DNA of 54,291 bases, taken from Phycisphaera sp. (GTDB lineage Bacteria > Planctomycetota > Phycisphaerae > Phycisphaerales > SM1A02). Below the pieces are notes generated by a model. The model saw only the letters and a program-made list of their open reading frames with translations, did no database searches and was not told the DNA's origin. Of this stretch, positions 44,616-53,296 are shown piece after piece; the stretch's first letter is position 1, and the number at the start of each line of letters is the position of its first letter. The DNA lies in the NCBI GenBank assembly GCA_016124975.1, contig WGMP01000005.1, forward strand, positions 1 to 54,291. The letters are read 5' to 3'. The position numbers and the translations under genes were made by a program.

Positions 44616-45410
44616 ATGCAGAACCATCCATCCAGTTCGAACCGTGGTCTTGTCGCCGTGATCCTCGCGGCCGGCAAAGGCACGCGCATGCAGTCCGACC
44701 TTCCCAAGGTGATGCACCCCGTGATGGGTCGCCCGATGGTGCACTGGGTCGTCGACGCGGCGCGCGAGGCGGGCGCGACCAAGATCGTGCTGGTCGTCGG
44801 GCATGGCGCCGAGCTCGTCCGCGCTGAGTTCGCAGGCGCCGCCGATGTCGAGTTCGCGCTGCAGGCGCAGCAGCTCGGCACGGGCCACGCGGTCATGATG
44901 GCGAGGCCGAACATCGAGGCGGATGCGGCCGCGACCGACGCCTTCGTCCTCTGCGGCGATGGCCCGCTGATCCGCGCCGACACGCTGCACACGCTTCTCG
45001 CCCTCCACCGCGGCGAGCGCGCGTCGGCGACGCTCGCCACGAGCGTGATCGAGAACCCGCAGGGATACGGCAGGATCGTGCGCGGCGCCGCGGGCCGCCT
45101 CGAGCGCATCGTGGAGCAGAAGGACGCGAGCGAAGCCGAGCGGGCGATCCGCGAGATCAACCCGAGCTACTACTGCTTCCGCGCCGACGACCTCTTCGAC
45201 GCGCTCTCGAAGGTGACAAACAAGAACGCGAGCGGCGAGTACTACATCACCGACGTGTTCGGCATCCTCCGCGAGTCGGGGCGAACGGTCGCCGCCGTCG
45301 ACGCCGTTCCGCCTGAGGATGTTCTCTCGATCAACGACCCCGCCCAGCTTGCGGAAGTCGACGCGATCCTGCGTCGCCGCGCGGCCTCCTCCTCCGGAAC
45401 AGCACGATGA
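44616..45410 (+). CDS. glmU: GlmU-like UDP-GlcNAc pyrophosphorylase, uridylyltransferase domain only
   Basis: The 264-residue protein starts with the nucleotidyltransferase signature LAAGKGTRMQSDLPKVMHP and keeps the GTGHAV, CGDGPL and GYGRIVR motifs of the GlmU N-terminal domain. This domain makes UDP-GlcNAc from GlcNAc-1-phosphate and UTP. The C-terminal hexapeptide-repeat acetyltransferase domain of standard GlmU (about 450 residues) is absent; the frame stops cleanly and prs starts inside the stop (ATGA). The acetylation step must therefore be done by another protein, or this enzyme uses a different sugar-1-phosphate. ATG 44616 is placed 15 codons before the signature. Confidence 0.82.
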   Translation: MQNHPSSSNRGLVAVILAAGKGTRMQSDLPKVMHPVMGRPMVHWVVDAAREAGATKIVLVVGHGAELVRAEFAGAADVEFALQAQQLGTGHAVMMARPNIEADAAATDAFVLCGDGPLIRADTLHTLLALHRGERASATLATSVIENPQGYGRIVRGAAGRLERIVEQKDASEAERAIREINPSYYCFRADDLFDALSKVTNKNASGEYYITDVFGILRESGRTVAAVDAVPPEDVLSINDPAQLAEVDAILRRRAASSSGTAR

Positions 45411-46390
45411 GCTCCTCCGACCGCGACCATCTCAAAGTCTTCGGCGGCACCAGCACGCGCGATCTCGCAGCAGGGATCTGCGCGCACCTCGAGCTGCCGC
45501 TCGGCCTCGGAAGCGTCACGCGCTTTCCGGACGGCGAGACCATGGTGAAGGTCGACGAGGATGTCCGCGGGCGCGATGTCTATGTCGTCCTCTCGACCTG
45601 CGAGCCCGTGAACGACAACCTGATGGAGCTTCTCGTCTTCATCGACTGCCTCCGCCGCGCGAGCGCCAAGCGCATCACGGCGGTGATCCCCTACTACGGC
45701 TACGCGCGCCAGGACCGCAAGGACGAGGGACGCGTGCCGATCACCGCGAAGCTCGTCGCGAACCTGATCGTCGCGGCGGGCGTCGACCGCGTGCTGTGCA
45801 TGGACCTTCACGCCGCGCAGATCCAGGGCTTCTTCGACATCCCCGTCGATCACATCAGCGCGTCGCCCGTCTTCGCGGAGCACTTCCTCAGGATCCGCCC
45901 GACGCTCGGCGAGATCGTGGTCGTGTCGCCCGACGTGGGCAACGTGAAGGTCGCGAACATGTTTGCGAACCTGCTCGAGTGCGACCTCGCCATCATCGAC
46001 AAGCGCAGGCAGTCGGGTTCGAAGGTCGTCGTCAAGAATCTGATCGGCGACGTCGAGGGCCGCACCGTCCTGATGTTCGACGACATGATCTCGACCGCAG
46101 GAACCGTCTGCGAGGCCGCGAAGCTCGTCGTCGAGCGCGGCGCGAAGGACGTGATCGCGGCGTGCACGCACCCCGTCCTCGTCGGCCTCGCGATGCAGCG
46201 GCTCGCGGAGAGCCCCATCTCGCGGGTCGTCGTCACCGACACGATTCCCTGCGGCCAGCGCACCCGCGCGCTCGAGGGGAAGCTCGAGGTCCTCACCGTG
46301 GCGTCGCTTCTCGGCGAAGCCATCCACCGCATCCACCACGACCAGTCGATCTCCGCGCTGTTCCGCGTCAGCGGCGGCGCGAAGCGCTAG
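45407..46390 (+). CDS. prs: Ribose-phosphate pyrophosphokinase (PRPP synthase)
   Basis: Prs makes phosphoribosyl pyrophosphate from ribose-5-phosphate and ATP for nucleotide, His and Trp synthesis. The 327-residue protein has the KVFGGTSTRDLA start, RQDRKDEGR, the DLHAAQIQGFFD metal and ATP loop and the PRPP-binding VLMFDDMISTAGT motif. Its ATG overlaps the glmU-like stop by 4 bp; pairing of glmU and prs is common in bacteria. It is followed by rplY 44 bp later. Confidence 0.97.
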   Translation: MSSSDRDHLKVFGGTSTRDLAAGICAHLELPLGLGSVTRFPDGETMVKVDEDVRGRDVYVVLSTCEPVNDNLMELLVFIDCLRRASAKRITAVIPYYGYARQDRKDEGRVPITAKLVANLIVAAGVDRVLCMDLHAAQIQGFFDIPVDHISASPVFAEHFLRIRPTLGEIVVVSPDVGNVKVANMFANLLECDLAIIDKRRQSGSKVVVKNLIGDVEGRTVLMFDDMISTAGTVCEAAKLVVERGAKDVIAACTHPVLVGLAMQRLAESPISRVVVTDTIPCGQRTRALEGKLEVLTVASLLGEAIHRIHHDQSISALFRVSGGAKR

Positions 46391-46434
46391 TTCCATCCCA
46401 TTCAGTTCACCCCATTCCACTTTCGGAGTACACC

Positions 46435-47073
46435 ATGGCAAAGGAAGTCCCCACCATCCAGGCCGCGCGTCGCGACCGACTCGGCAGCCGCTACTCGAAG
46501 CGCCTTCGCGCCTCGGGCCGTCTGCCCGCCGTGATCTATGGCCACGGCAGCGATCCGCTGGCCGTCCATGTCGACGAGAAGATCACGATCACCGCCCTCA
46601 AGAAGGGCCTGCACGTGATGAACCTCGAGATCGAGGGCTCGGGCACCGAGACCTGCCTCGTCAAGGACCTGCAGTTCGGCTTCATGGGCGATGACGTGAT
46701 CCACATGGACCTCGCGCGCGTGAACCTCGACGAGGTCGTCACCGTCACGGTCAGCCTCGAGTTCCTCGGCGCCCCGGATGCCGCCAAGAAGTCGGGCGTC
46801 GTCGTCGTGCACGAGCTCAACGACATCCAGGTGAGCTGCAAGGTGCGCGACATCCCCGAGCACATCCGTGCCGACATGACGACGATGACGGGCGAGACCT
46901 TCACGGTCGCCGACCTCAAGCTCCCCGCGGGCGTCCAGTGCGCGACCGACCCGCACGCCGTCGTCGCGCGACTCCAGATCGTCAAGGAAGAGGCTGCGGC
47001 CGAGGCCGCGGCACCTGCCGCCGCCGCCGCTCCGGCTGCGGCCGCCGCCGAGAAGAAGGAGGAGAAGAAGTAA
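46435..47073 (+). CDS. rplY: 50S ribosomal protein bL25 (CTC form)
   Basis: bL25 binds 5S rRNA in the large subunit. The 212-residue protein is the long CTC-type form. The N-terminal 5S-binding domain has RRDRLGSRYSKRLRASGRLPAVIYG, a C-terminal beta domain has MDLARVNLDEVVTVTVSLEF, and an alanine-rich tail ends in KKEEKK. The ATG at 46435 lies in the prs-rplY-pth series, an order common in bacteria. Confidence 0.96.
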   Translation: MAKEVPTIQAARRDRLGSRYSKRLRASGRLPAVIYGHGSDPLAVHVDEKITITALKKGLHVMNLEIEGSGTETCLVKDLQFGFMGDDVIHMDLARVNLDEVVTVTVSLEFLGAPDAAKKSGVVVVHELNDIQVSCKVRDIPEHIRADMTTMTGETFTVADLKLPAGVQCATDPHAVVARLQIVKEEAAAEAAAPAAAAAPAAAAAEKKEEKK

Positions 47074-47123
47074 GCGACCCCGTCCCCAACGGGACGGAGC
47101 GCGGCCTCTCGATGGAAAGCGCC

Positions 47124-47765
47124 ATGAAGATCGTCGTCGGACTCGGCAACCCAGGACTCGAATACCAGCGCACCCGGCACAACGTCGGGTTCGATGGAAT
47201 CGATCGCCTGGCGCGCCGCGTCTGCGACGCATCCCAGGCGCCGCGCGCGCGCTTTCAGGCGCTCGCGCTCGAGGGCGAGGCCGGCGGCGAGAAGGTTCTC
47301 CTTCTCAAGCCCGTCACCTACATGAACCTCTCGGGATCCACCGTCTCGGAGGCCGTGCGCTTCTTCAAGCTCGACCCCTCGAACGACCTTCTGGTCCTCG
47401 TCGACGACATCGCCCTTCCCTGCGGCAGCATCAGGCTGCGCGGCGACGGAAGCGCGGGCGGACACAACGGGCTGGCAGACATCGAGGCGAAGCTCGGCAC
47501 GAACCGCTACGCGCGGTGCCGCATCGGGATCGACCCCCCTGGTCAGATCCCGCAGCGCGACTATGTGCTCGGGCGCTTCCGAGAGGACCAGCAGCCCCTC
47601 GTCGACGCGGCGGTCTCGACCGCGGCGGAGGCGGCGGAGTGCTGGATCTCGAGGGGGCTCGTCGAGGCGATGAACCGTTTCAACCGCAAGCCCGAGGACA
47701 AGTCCCCGCGGCCTGCGCCACGCAAGAAGGACGCCCCTGGCACGATGCCCGAGGCGCAGAACTGA
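47124..47765 (+). CDS. pth: Peptidyl-tRNA hydrolase
   Basis: Pth releases peptides from peptidyl-tRNA that drops off ribosomes. The 213-residue product begins MKIVVGLGNPGLEY and has catalytic His19 (RTRHNVGF), with Asn9 and a VDDIALP segment supplying the other active-site residues. GSAGGHNGL binds substrate. A 25-residue basic tail (KSPRPAPRKKD) extends past the usual end. ATG 47124 has GGAAAG upstream; ATG 47112 would add MESA. It lies 50 bp after rplY and 53 bp before rpsF. Confidence 0.96.
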   Translation: MKIVVGLGNPGLEYQRTRHNVGFDGIDRLARRVCDASQAPRARFQALALEGEAGGEKVLLLKPVTYMNLSGSTVSEAVRFFKLDPSNDLLVLVDDIALPCGSIRLRGDGSAGGHNGLADIEAKLGTNRYARCRIGIDPPGQIPQRDYVLGRFREDQQPLVDAAVSTAAEAAECWISRGLVEAMNRFNRKPEDKSPRPAPRKKDAPGTMPEAQN

Positions 47766-47818
47766 CCGAACCCATGCCCCGCTCCCACGGAGCAGGGCCT
47801 CACGATTGGACGAACACC

Positions 47819-48244
47819 ATGGCAGAAACCCGAATCCACGCCTACGAAGGCATGTTCCTCTTCCCGCAGACGGTCGCCGCGGACCTCCAGGGCGCCGTCG
47901 ACCACGTCACCGAGATCCTCTCCAAGGGCGAGGCCGAGATCATCAGCCTCTGCAAGTGGGACGAGCGCCGCCTCGCCTACGACATCAAGGGCAACAAGCG
48001 CGGCGTCTACTTCCTCACCTACTTCAAGTGCGATGCGCAGAAGCTCGCGCAGATCGAGCGCGATGCGCGCCTCAGCGAGCGGCTCCTCCGCTCGATGATC
48101 GTGCGCGCAGACCACCTCGCTCCCGAGCAGATGGCCGCGATGGAAGGCCGTCAGCAGCTCGCCGACGAGATCGCGCTGCGTAAGACGCAGCCGGTCGCGG
48201 CCGAGCCCGCGGCGGAGACCGTCGAGACCGCCGACGCGGAGTGA
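47819..48244 (+). CDS. rpsF: 30S ribosomal protein bS6
   Basis: bS6 binds the central domain of 16S rRNA together with bS18. The 141-residue protein has the family's YEGMFLF start, WDERRLAYDIKGNKRGVYFLTYF and LSERLLRSMIVR motifs, and an acidic alanine-rich tail. In most bacteria ssb and rpsR follow; here the gene ends in a strong terminator and a different operon begins. An imperfect hairpin (GCCCCGCTCC-CAC-GGAGCAGGGC) lies just upstream in the 53-bp gap after pth, a possible leader structure. Confidence 0.96.
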   Translation: MAETRIHAYEGMFLFPQTVAADLQGAVDHVTEILSKGEAEIISLCKWDERRLAYDIKGNKRGVYFLTYFKCDAQKLAQIERDARLSERLLRSMIVRADHLAPEQMAAMEGRQQLADEIALRKTQPVAAEPAAETVETADAE

Positions 48245-48277
48245 GCGCGACGGAGCATCGACGCAACCGAACGCACG

Positions 48278-48312
48278 ACCGCCCGCGCACACGCGCGGGC
48301 GGTTGTCGTTTT
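48278..48312 (+). terminator. Rho-independent terminator after rpsF
   Basis: Perfect 11-bp stem ACCGCCCGCGC / GCGCGGGCGGT with a 4-nt ACAC loop, followed by TGTCGTTTT. It ends the tRNA-Gln/glmU/prs/rplY/pth/rpsF series. Confidence 0.92.
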
Positions 48313-48327
48313 CGGCGGAGGCTTCGT

Positions 48328-48372
48328 GGAAAGAGACTTCGAGGAAGGAGACTTCGAGGAAGGAGACTTCGA
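48328..48372. repeat. 15-bp tandem repeat, 3 copies, GACTTCG core
   Basis: GGAARGAGACTTCGA occurs at 48328-48342, 48343-48357 and 48358-48372, with a decayed fourth copy. It lies at the 3' end of the ABC operon. The heptamer GACTTCG is also the core of the 13-bp repeat at 52162-52226, in the same orientation. Confidence 0.88.
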
Positions 48373-48405
48373 GGAAGAACGATTCGGGGTCGTCACGCAC
48401 CGCAG

Positions 48406-50241
48406 TCAGCGATCACGGCCGAGATACGACGGATCCGTCGATGCGGGATCGAAGAGCTCGCTCGCGCGGAGGTAGAGCGTCTCGTTGTCGTCGAGGTCCT
48501 CGATGGGCGTGTCCGTCTGGATGCGTGCCGTGGTCGTGTGGAAGGCCGCCGCGACCTGCGCGAGCGGCAGATCGGCCGCAGCGCGGGCCCTCCGCACGGT
48601 CTCCGCATCGACTTCGAGCCGATCCGACGGCGAGGACGGGTTCTTTGCGACGAACGTGCCCCCGCGCGTCTGCGAGTCGAGCCAGGCGAGCGTGACCAGA
48701 GCCGCCGCACGGGCTGCGACGGAGGGATGCTGCTTCTCGACGGGGAACTCGCGGAGCGAGAACGGCGGAACTCCCCAGTCTGCACGCCGCGTGACGAGGA
48801 ACATCGCGCTGCCCCAGTCCCCCGCACGAGAGGTCGAGGCATCTCTCGGCCAGAGCACGGGGGCATTGTGGGCAACCGTCTGGAGGAGCAGCGCACGCGC
48901 GTGCTCGTCATCGGTCACCGATAGTTCGTGCACCGCGACGGAGAGAGAGGTCCAAGGGCCAACCCAGCGCGCAGCGACGAGTCGCGTGCCGACGCCTGGC
49001 CTCTCCCTGTCCGCGAGCACGGCCAATGCAGCGTCACGCAGTCCGTCGGGATCGCTCCAAAAGCGCTCGACGATGGCCTCGCGAATCGCGCGGCGCCGAG
49101 CGAGGTCGCCACTGCTCCAATCATGGCTCGATCCGTCCAGCGCGTCGTACACACGGTGCCATGCGAGGCCAGGCGACCACGACCGCGACGGGTTCGGCTG
49201 AAGCGACTCGGGCGGCTCGTGCATCTTGAGGAAGGAGTCGAGGAGCTCGGCGGTGCTCTGTGCGCTCGAGTCGCGATAGGCGCGAGCCGTCTCGAGGGCG
49301 GAGGCAATCTGCGGGTCCGCCGTCCACGCCCTGACCGCCGTCACTGCAGTCGAGGCGACCATCGCGCAGAGCGCGATTCCCGCCAGTCGAGCGACGCGAA
49401 CCGGGTCGAGGCGGCGCGGCGTCCGTCTGCAGAGCACGACGGCGCGCGCCCGCCATGCGGCCCAGAGCCCGAGCCCGAGGCCGGTCGCCACAGCGCCGAG
49501 CAGCACCGCCTCCTCGAGCACTTCGTTCGAGGAGCTTCCGCCCGACTTCGCGGTGAGGTAGCCCCTGTACCAGCGGTCGGAATCGACCGCCCCCAGCATG
49601 GAACGCATGGCGACCGGCGCGAGCCAGTGCGCGCTCATGGCGCAACAGGAACACAGAAGGAAGGGGAGAAGCGTGGTGCCGAGGAAGACTCCCGCGAAGC
49701 TGCGCGCGAACGCGGGGGCGGCGAACGCCCACACGATGCCGATTCCCAGCGCTGAGAGCAGGAAGGCCAGCTTGTCGGGATCTTGTCGTCCGCTGGCCTG
49801 AAGACTCGACACGAGACCGCTCAGCGAGCCGAACAGGAGGAGCACGGACAGAGTGGCGCAGAGCTTCGACGCATAGACGAGCCACGACGCGACGGGCAGG
49901 ACAGGCAGCAGGGTCTTCGCCCGGCCTCCGCTGTCGCCGCCCGCGATCAGGACGGCCGAGAGCACGCTCGCAAGCACGGAGATGATGACGAACACAGGCG
50001 TGAGCAGGCCGATCCTGCCCGCGACGCCCGAGTGCGCGTGGGAGAGCAGGAACGCGCGCTCCACATCCCTGCCGAGGAAAGGCAGAACGGCATAGAAGGC
50101 GGTGAGGATCGCGAGGATCGCCACCCCCGACCCCACGATCGGCGCTGCGAGGCACAGATCCTTCAGCAGAAGGGTCCCGAAAGCGGATCGACACCGACCG
50201 TGGACGGACAGGGTCGTGATGTCACTGTTGAAGGCGGTCAT
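48406..50241 (-). CDS. ABC-2-type permease with large C-terminal domain (paralog A)
   Basis: The 611-residue protein has about seven transmembrane helices in its first half (near residues 30-52, 80-102, 115-150, 158-180, 185-208, 245-265, 287-305) and then roughly 300 residues of soluble, helix-rich sequence. It ends NETLYLRASELFDPASTDPSYL. The last gene of a GntR-ATPase-permease-permease operon, it is a paralog of the gene at 50279: same length and layout, shared WAAWRARAVVLC segment and shared C-terminal motif. By position it should form the membrane channel with its paralog. Substrate unknown. AAAGGA lies about 10 nt before the ATG. Confidence 0.78.
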   Translation of the reverse strand: MTAFNSDITTLSVHGRCRSAFGTLLLKDLCLAAPIVGSGVAILAILTAFYAVLPFLGRDVERAFLLSHAHSGVAGRIGLLTPVFVIISVLASVLSAVLIAGGDSGGRAKTLLPVLPVASWLVYASKLCATLSVLLLFGSLSGLVSSLQASGRQDPDKLAFLLSALGIGIVWAFAAPAFARSFAGVFLGTTLLPFLLCSCCAMSAHWLAPVAMRSMLGAVDSDRWYRGYLTAKSGGSSSNEVLEEAVLLGAVATGLGLGLWAAWRARAVVLCRRTPRRLDPVRVARLAGIALCAMVASTAVTAVRAWTADPQIASALETARAYRDSSAQSTAELLDSFLKMHEPPESLQPNPSRSWSPGLAWHRVYDALDGSSHDWSSGDLARRRAIREAIVERFWSDPDGLRDAALAVLADRERPGVGTRLVAARWVGPWTSLSVAVHELSVTDDEHARALLLQTVAHNAPVLWPRDASTSRAGDWGSAMFLVTRRADWGVPPFSLREFPVEKQHPSVAARAAALVTLAWLDSQTRGGTFVAKNPSSPSDRLEVDAETVRRARAAADLPLAQVAAAFHTTTARIQTDTPIEDLDDNETLYLRASELFDPASTDPSYLGRDR

Positions 50242-50278
50242 ATGCTCGGCGTCCTTTCGTCCGTGGGGATGCCACTGG

Positions 50279-52147
50279 TCACTGCCTCTCCGGCAGCAGA
50301 TAGACGGGGTCCGTCCGCTCGAGGTCGAAGAGTTGCGTGGCGGGCAGATACAGCGACTGCTCGTCGTTCACGACCGGTGCCCTTGATCCGTCGTCGAGCC
50401 ACGGGGCGTCCGTGAAATGCGCGTCGCCGTGTCGAGGGAAAGGGAGCTCGAGCGTTGCGCGCGCGGCCCGCAGCACAGCCTCGTCGACGGCGAGCTGATC
50501 GTGGGGCGCGCTTGAGTGCGTCGGATCCAGCGACCCCGCGTTGATCCGCTGCTCGAGGATCGCGACCAGGATGACGGCCGCCGCCCGCACCGATGCCGTG
50601 GGGCATGAGGCGGCTCCGCCGCCACACGCGAGCTCGAACGGCGCGAGACCCCACGATGCCCGATCGACATTGGCAAGCCAGGCTCCTGGGTCACCCGTCC
50701 AGTTCGACGCGCGGTCCCACGAAGGGTCGAGCACGGCGATCGACGGGACCAGCAGCATCGTGAGCTGCAGCCGCTCTTCCTCACGAAGCCTCGGTTGCGA
50801 GAGCTCCTTCAGGAGAACCGTCAGCCTCGTGCGCGGGCCGACGAGCTCCGCGACGCGCGCCTTTGCGATCGACCCGAGCCGCTCATCCGAGGCGAGAATC
50901 GACTTCGCGGCCGACCGAACCCCTTCGGGATCCTGACCGAGGCGCTCCCGGACCGCCTCGATCAGGATCTGACGGGCGGTCCATTCGTCTCGATCGGCGC
51001 TCCAGTCCGCCGACTGCGGATCATGGAGGATGACCTGCCAGTACGCCGCGCGGAAACCATGGTCGTCTGCGGACGAAACGAAGAAATGGGTTCGGAGACG
51101 ATCGATGAAGTCCCAGTGATCGGCCCAGAGACGCACGAGCGCGGGCGTGGGCTTCGCCCGGTACGCATCCACGGTGTCCCTGATTTCAGCCGCGGCTCGG
51201 ATCGCGGGATCCGTGCGCCAGTTGATCGCGGCCTTCGCGACGCCCGCTCCCGCGACGGCGACCGATGCGCAGGCGAGGACCCTCGCGAATCGTCGAGGCG
51301 ACCATGCCTTGGGCGAGCGCTGGCAGAGCACCACGGCGCGTGAGCGCCATGCGGCCCAGATGCCGATCAACAGAACCGATGAAGCGGCGCACACCCACAC
51401 AGGATCGCCGAAGCTCGCCGACGAAACGACATGCCGCGCCTGCAGTCCGGGTGCGACGAGGGCGTGCCAGGCCGCTGCGTCTGTCGCAGCCAGCATGGCC
51501 TTCACGACGATGCGCGCCAGGAGATCGCCTGCGATGACGCAGACCACGATCAGCACCGTCGGGAGCGCCACGGCGACGAGAACGGTGCCGGCGAATCCCC
51601 GCGAGAGTCCGGGTGCGACGAACGCCCAGACCGTCCCCAGCGCGAGCACGCCGACGAGCAGCCCGACGACCGTGCCGTTGTAGGGGGATCCATCCGCCAG
51701 CATCAACTCGACGAGCGTCGACATGGCGGTGAACAGCAGGAGAATGACGGTGCAGGCGCGGAGCTTCGAGAGATAGGCCGTTCGCGCGGAGACGGGGAGC
51801 GCGGGAAGCAGATGACGCGCACCGCTTGCGCGGTCGCCGACCGCGATCGCGACCGCGCGGAGCACGGTGACGGCGACGGTGACGCACCAGAACACGGGGG
51901 CCATCGAGCCGATCCGAGCAACGACGGAACCGCGGTCGCCATTCGCAGCGACCATCTCTAAGGCGCCTTCTCCAAGCAGCGGAGCGGCCGCCGCGAAGAG
52001 GACGAGAAGCGTAAGCATGGCGGCGGCCAAGGCCACGATGGGAGCGGCGTGCGCGAGGTCCTTCCGCAGCAACGCTGCGAACTGACCCCGCGAATGTCCG
52101 CGGGCTGGCGGGGCCGCCCGGCCCATCAATGCGAAATGCATGCTCAT
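50279..52147 (-). CDS. ABC-2-type permease with large C-terminal domain (paralog B)
   Basis: The 622-residue protein aligns with paralog A throughout: LLRKDLAHAAPIV.. near residue 28 against LLLKDLCLAAPIV, LLPALPVSARTAYLSKLRA against LLPVLPVASWLVYASKLCA, WAAWRSRAVVLC, and the end NDEQSLYLPATQLFDLERTDPVYL. It has about seven membrane helices followed by a 300-residue soluble domain with no recognised family. AAGGA precedes the ATG at 52147, and a 13-bp repeat array lies in the 132-bp leader between it and the ATPase gene. The pair probably forms a heterodimeric permease. Confidence 0.78.
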   Translation of the reverse strand: MSMHFALMGRAAPPARGHSRGQFAALLRKDLAHAAPIVALAAAMLTLLVLFAAAAPLLGEGALEMVAANGDRGSVVARIGSMAPVFWCVTVAVTVLRAVAIAVGDRASGARHLLPALPVSARTAYLSKLRACTVILLLFTAMSTLVELMLADGSPYNGTVVGLLVGVLALGTVWAFVAPGLSRGFAGTVLVAVALPTVLIVVCVIAGDLLARIVVKAMLAATDAAAWHALVAPGLQARHVVSSASFGDPVWVCAASSVLLIGIWAAWRSRAVVLCQRSPKAWSPRRFARVLACASVAVAGAGVAKAAINWRTDPAIRAAAEIRDTVDAYRAKPTPALVRLWADHWDFIDRLRTHFFVSSADDHGFRAAYWQVILHDPQSADWSADRDEWTARQILIEAVRERLGQDPEGVRSAAKSILASDERLGSIAKARVAELVGPRTRLTVLLKELSQPRLREEERLQLTMLLVPSIAVLDPSWDRASNWTGDPGAWLANVDRASWGLAPFELACGGGAASCPTASVRAAAVILVAILEQRINAGSLDPTHSSAPHDQLAVDEAVLRAARATLELPFPRHGDAHFTDAPWLDDGSRAPVVNDEQSLYLPATQLFDLERTDPVYLLPERQ

Positions 52148-52161
52148 GACTGCGATTCCTT

Positions 52162-52226
52162 GTCTAGGGACTTTGTCTAGGGACTTCGTCTAGGGACTTC
52201 GTCTAGGGACTTCGTCTAGGGACTTC
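52162..52226. repeat. 13-bp tandem repeat, 5 copies, upstream of permease B
   Basis: GTCTAGGGACTTC (first copy with T for C at the end) repeats every 13 bp from 52162, 52175, 52188, 52201 and 52214. It fills much of the untranslated region between the ATPase stop and the permease B start. Confidence 0.92.
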
Positions 52227-52279
52227 GTGCACGAACTTGGCTCGAATGGCCTTCTCGATCACGGACTGGTCCATCACGC

Positions 52280-53296
52280 TCAATCCATGCGCGGCCGCTC
52301 CGTGCACGGTGCGACCTCGAGCGCGCGAAGCCGATCCGCGCAGGCTTCGTGGATGGAGAGCGCGACCTGCTCGATGCGCGCGGCGGGATTCGCAGCCACG
52401 ATCGCGCCCTGGATCGGCGCGGGGTCGCCTCGGATGGTGAGGATGTGCGCGGAGCCTTGGCAACGCGCGAGGATGACGGCGCTCGACCGCGGCGGCGACC
52501 AATCGTCGGCGACGCCGCTGACAATCAGCCGATGGGTGCCCGTCACGAGCTCGTCGATCTGACACTCCTCAACGATCCTGCCTCGATCGAGGAAGACGAC
52601 GCGGTCGGAGATCCGCGCGAGATCGCCGAGCTGGTGCGAGGCGATGAGCATGGTGCAGCCCTGCACCGCGCGCATGCGGGCGAGCACCTCGAGGACCGCG
52701 TCATGGGTGACGGCGTCGACGCCGAGGAGCGGCTCGTCGAGCAGCACGAGATCGGGGCGGTGCGACAGGCCGAGCACGAAGGCGAGGCGTGCCTGCATGC
52801 CGCGCGAGAGATCACGGACCCTGGCCGCACGGTCGATTCCGAGGACCGACTGCAGCTCGATGCTCCATGCCTGGTCGAACCTCGGCTGGAGCGATGCCAT
52901 GAAGTCGATGGCCTGCCCCGCCTTCATCCAGTCGTAGATCGCGAGCGCGTCTGGAACGAAGCCCGTGCGCGCGAGGAACTCCACGCGCGTCATGGCGGGC
53001 GTCGTCTCGATTCGGCCCGAGTCGGGAGTCTCCGCCCCGATGATCGAGCGGAAGAGCGTGCTCTTGCCCGCTCCATTGCGCCCGACGACGCCCACGCATT
53101 CGCCGGGAGCGAGGGTCAGATCGAGCCCATCGAGGGCGCAGACCTTTCCGAATCGCAGCGAGAGACCCGAGCATCGAAGCGCGATGCCCGTGCCGGAAAC
53201 GGTCGCCTCGGCGTCTCGCGCAGGCGAGATCGAATCGTCAGATGCCGTCGGGCCCTCCAGGGAGCCGCTCGATGGTTCGGCGTCAAGCGCATTCAT
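52280..53296 (-). CDS. ABC transporter ATP-binding protein (YtrB-like)
   Basis: The 338-residue ATPase has Walker A GRNGAGKST near residue 74, the signature LSRGMQ near 165, Walker B LVLLDEP and the switch His in ASHQLGD. A 37-residue hydrophilic leader precedes the nucleotide-binding domain, and an 80-residue C-terminal extension follows it. Its ATG overlaps the gntR stop by 4 bp. Together with the regulator and two permeases it matches the GntR-controlled Ytr-type ABC operons of Firmicutes and other phyla; those respond to cell-wall-active antibiotics in B. subtilis, which is context rather than proof here. Confidence 0.9.
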   Translation of the reverse strand: MNALDAEPSSGSLEGPTASDDSISPARDAEATVSGTGIALRCSGLSLRFGKVCALDGLDLTLAPGECVGVVGRNGAGKSTLFRSIIGAETPDSGRIETTPAMTRVEFLARTGFVPDALAIYDWMKAGQAIDFMASLQPRFDQAWSIELQSVLGIDRAARVRDLSRGMQARLAFVLGLSHRPDLVLLDEPLLGVDAVTHDAVLEVLARMRAVQGCTMLIASHQLGDLARISDRVVFLDRGRIVEECQIDELVTGTHRLIVSGVADDWSPPRSSAVILARCQGSAHILTIRGDPAPIQGAIVAANPAARIEQVALSIHEACADRLRALEVAPCTERPRMD

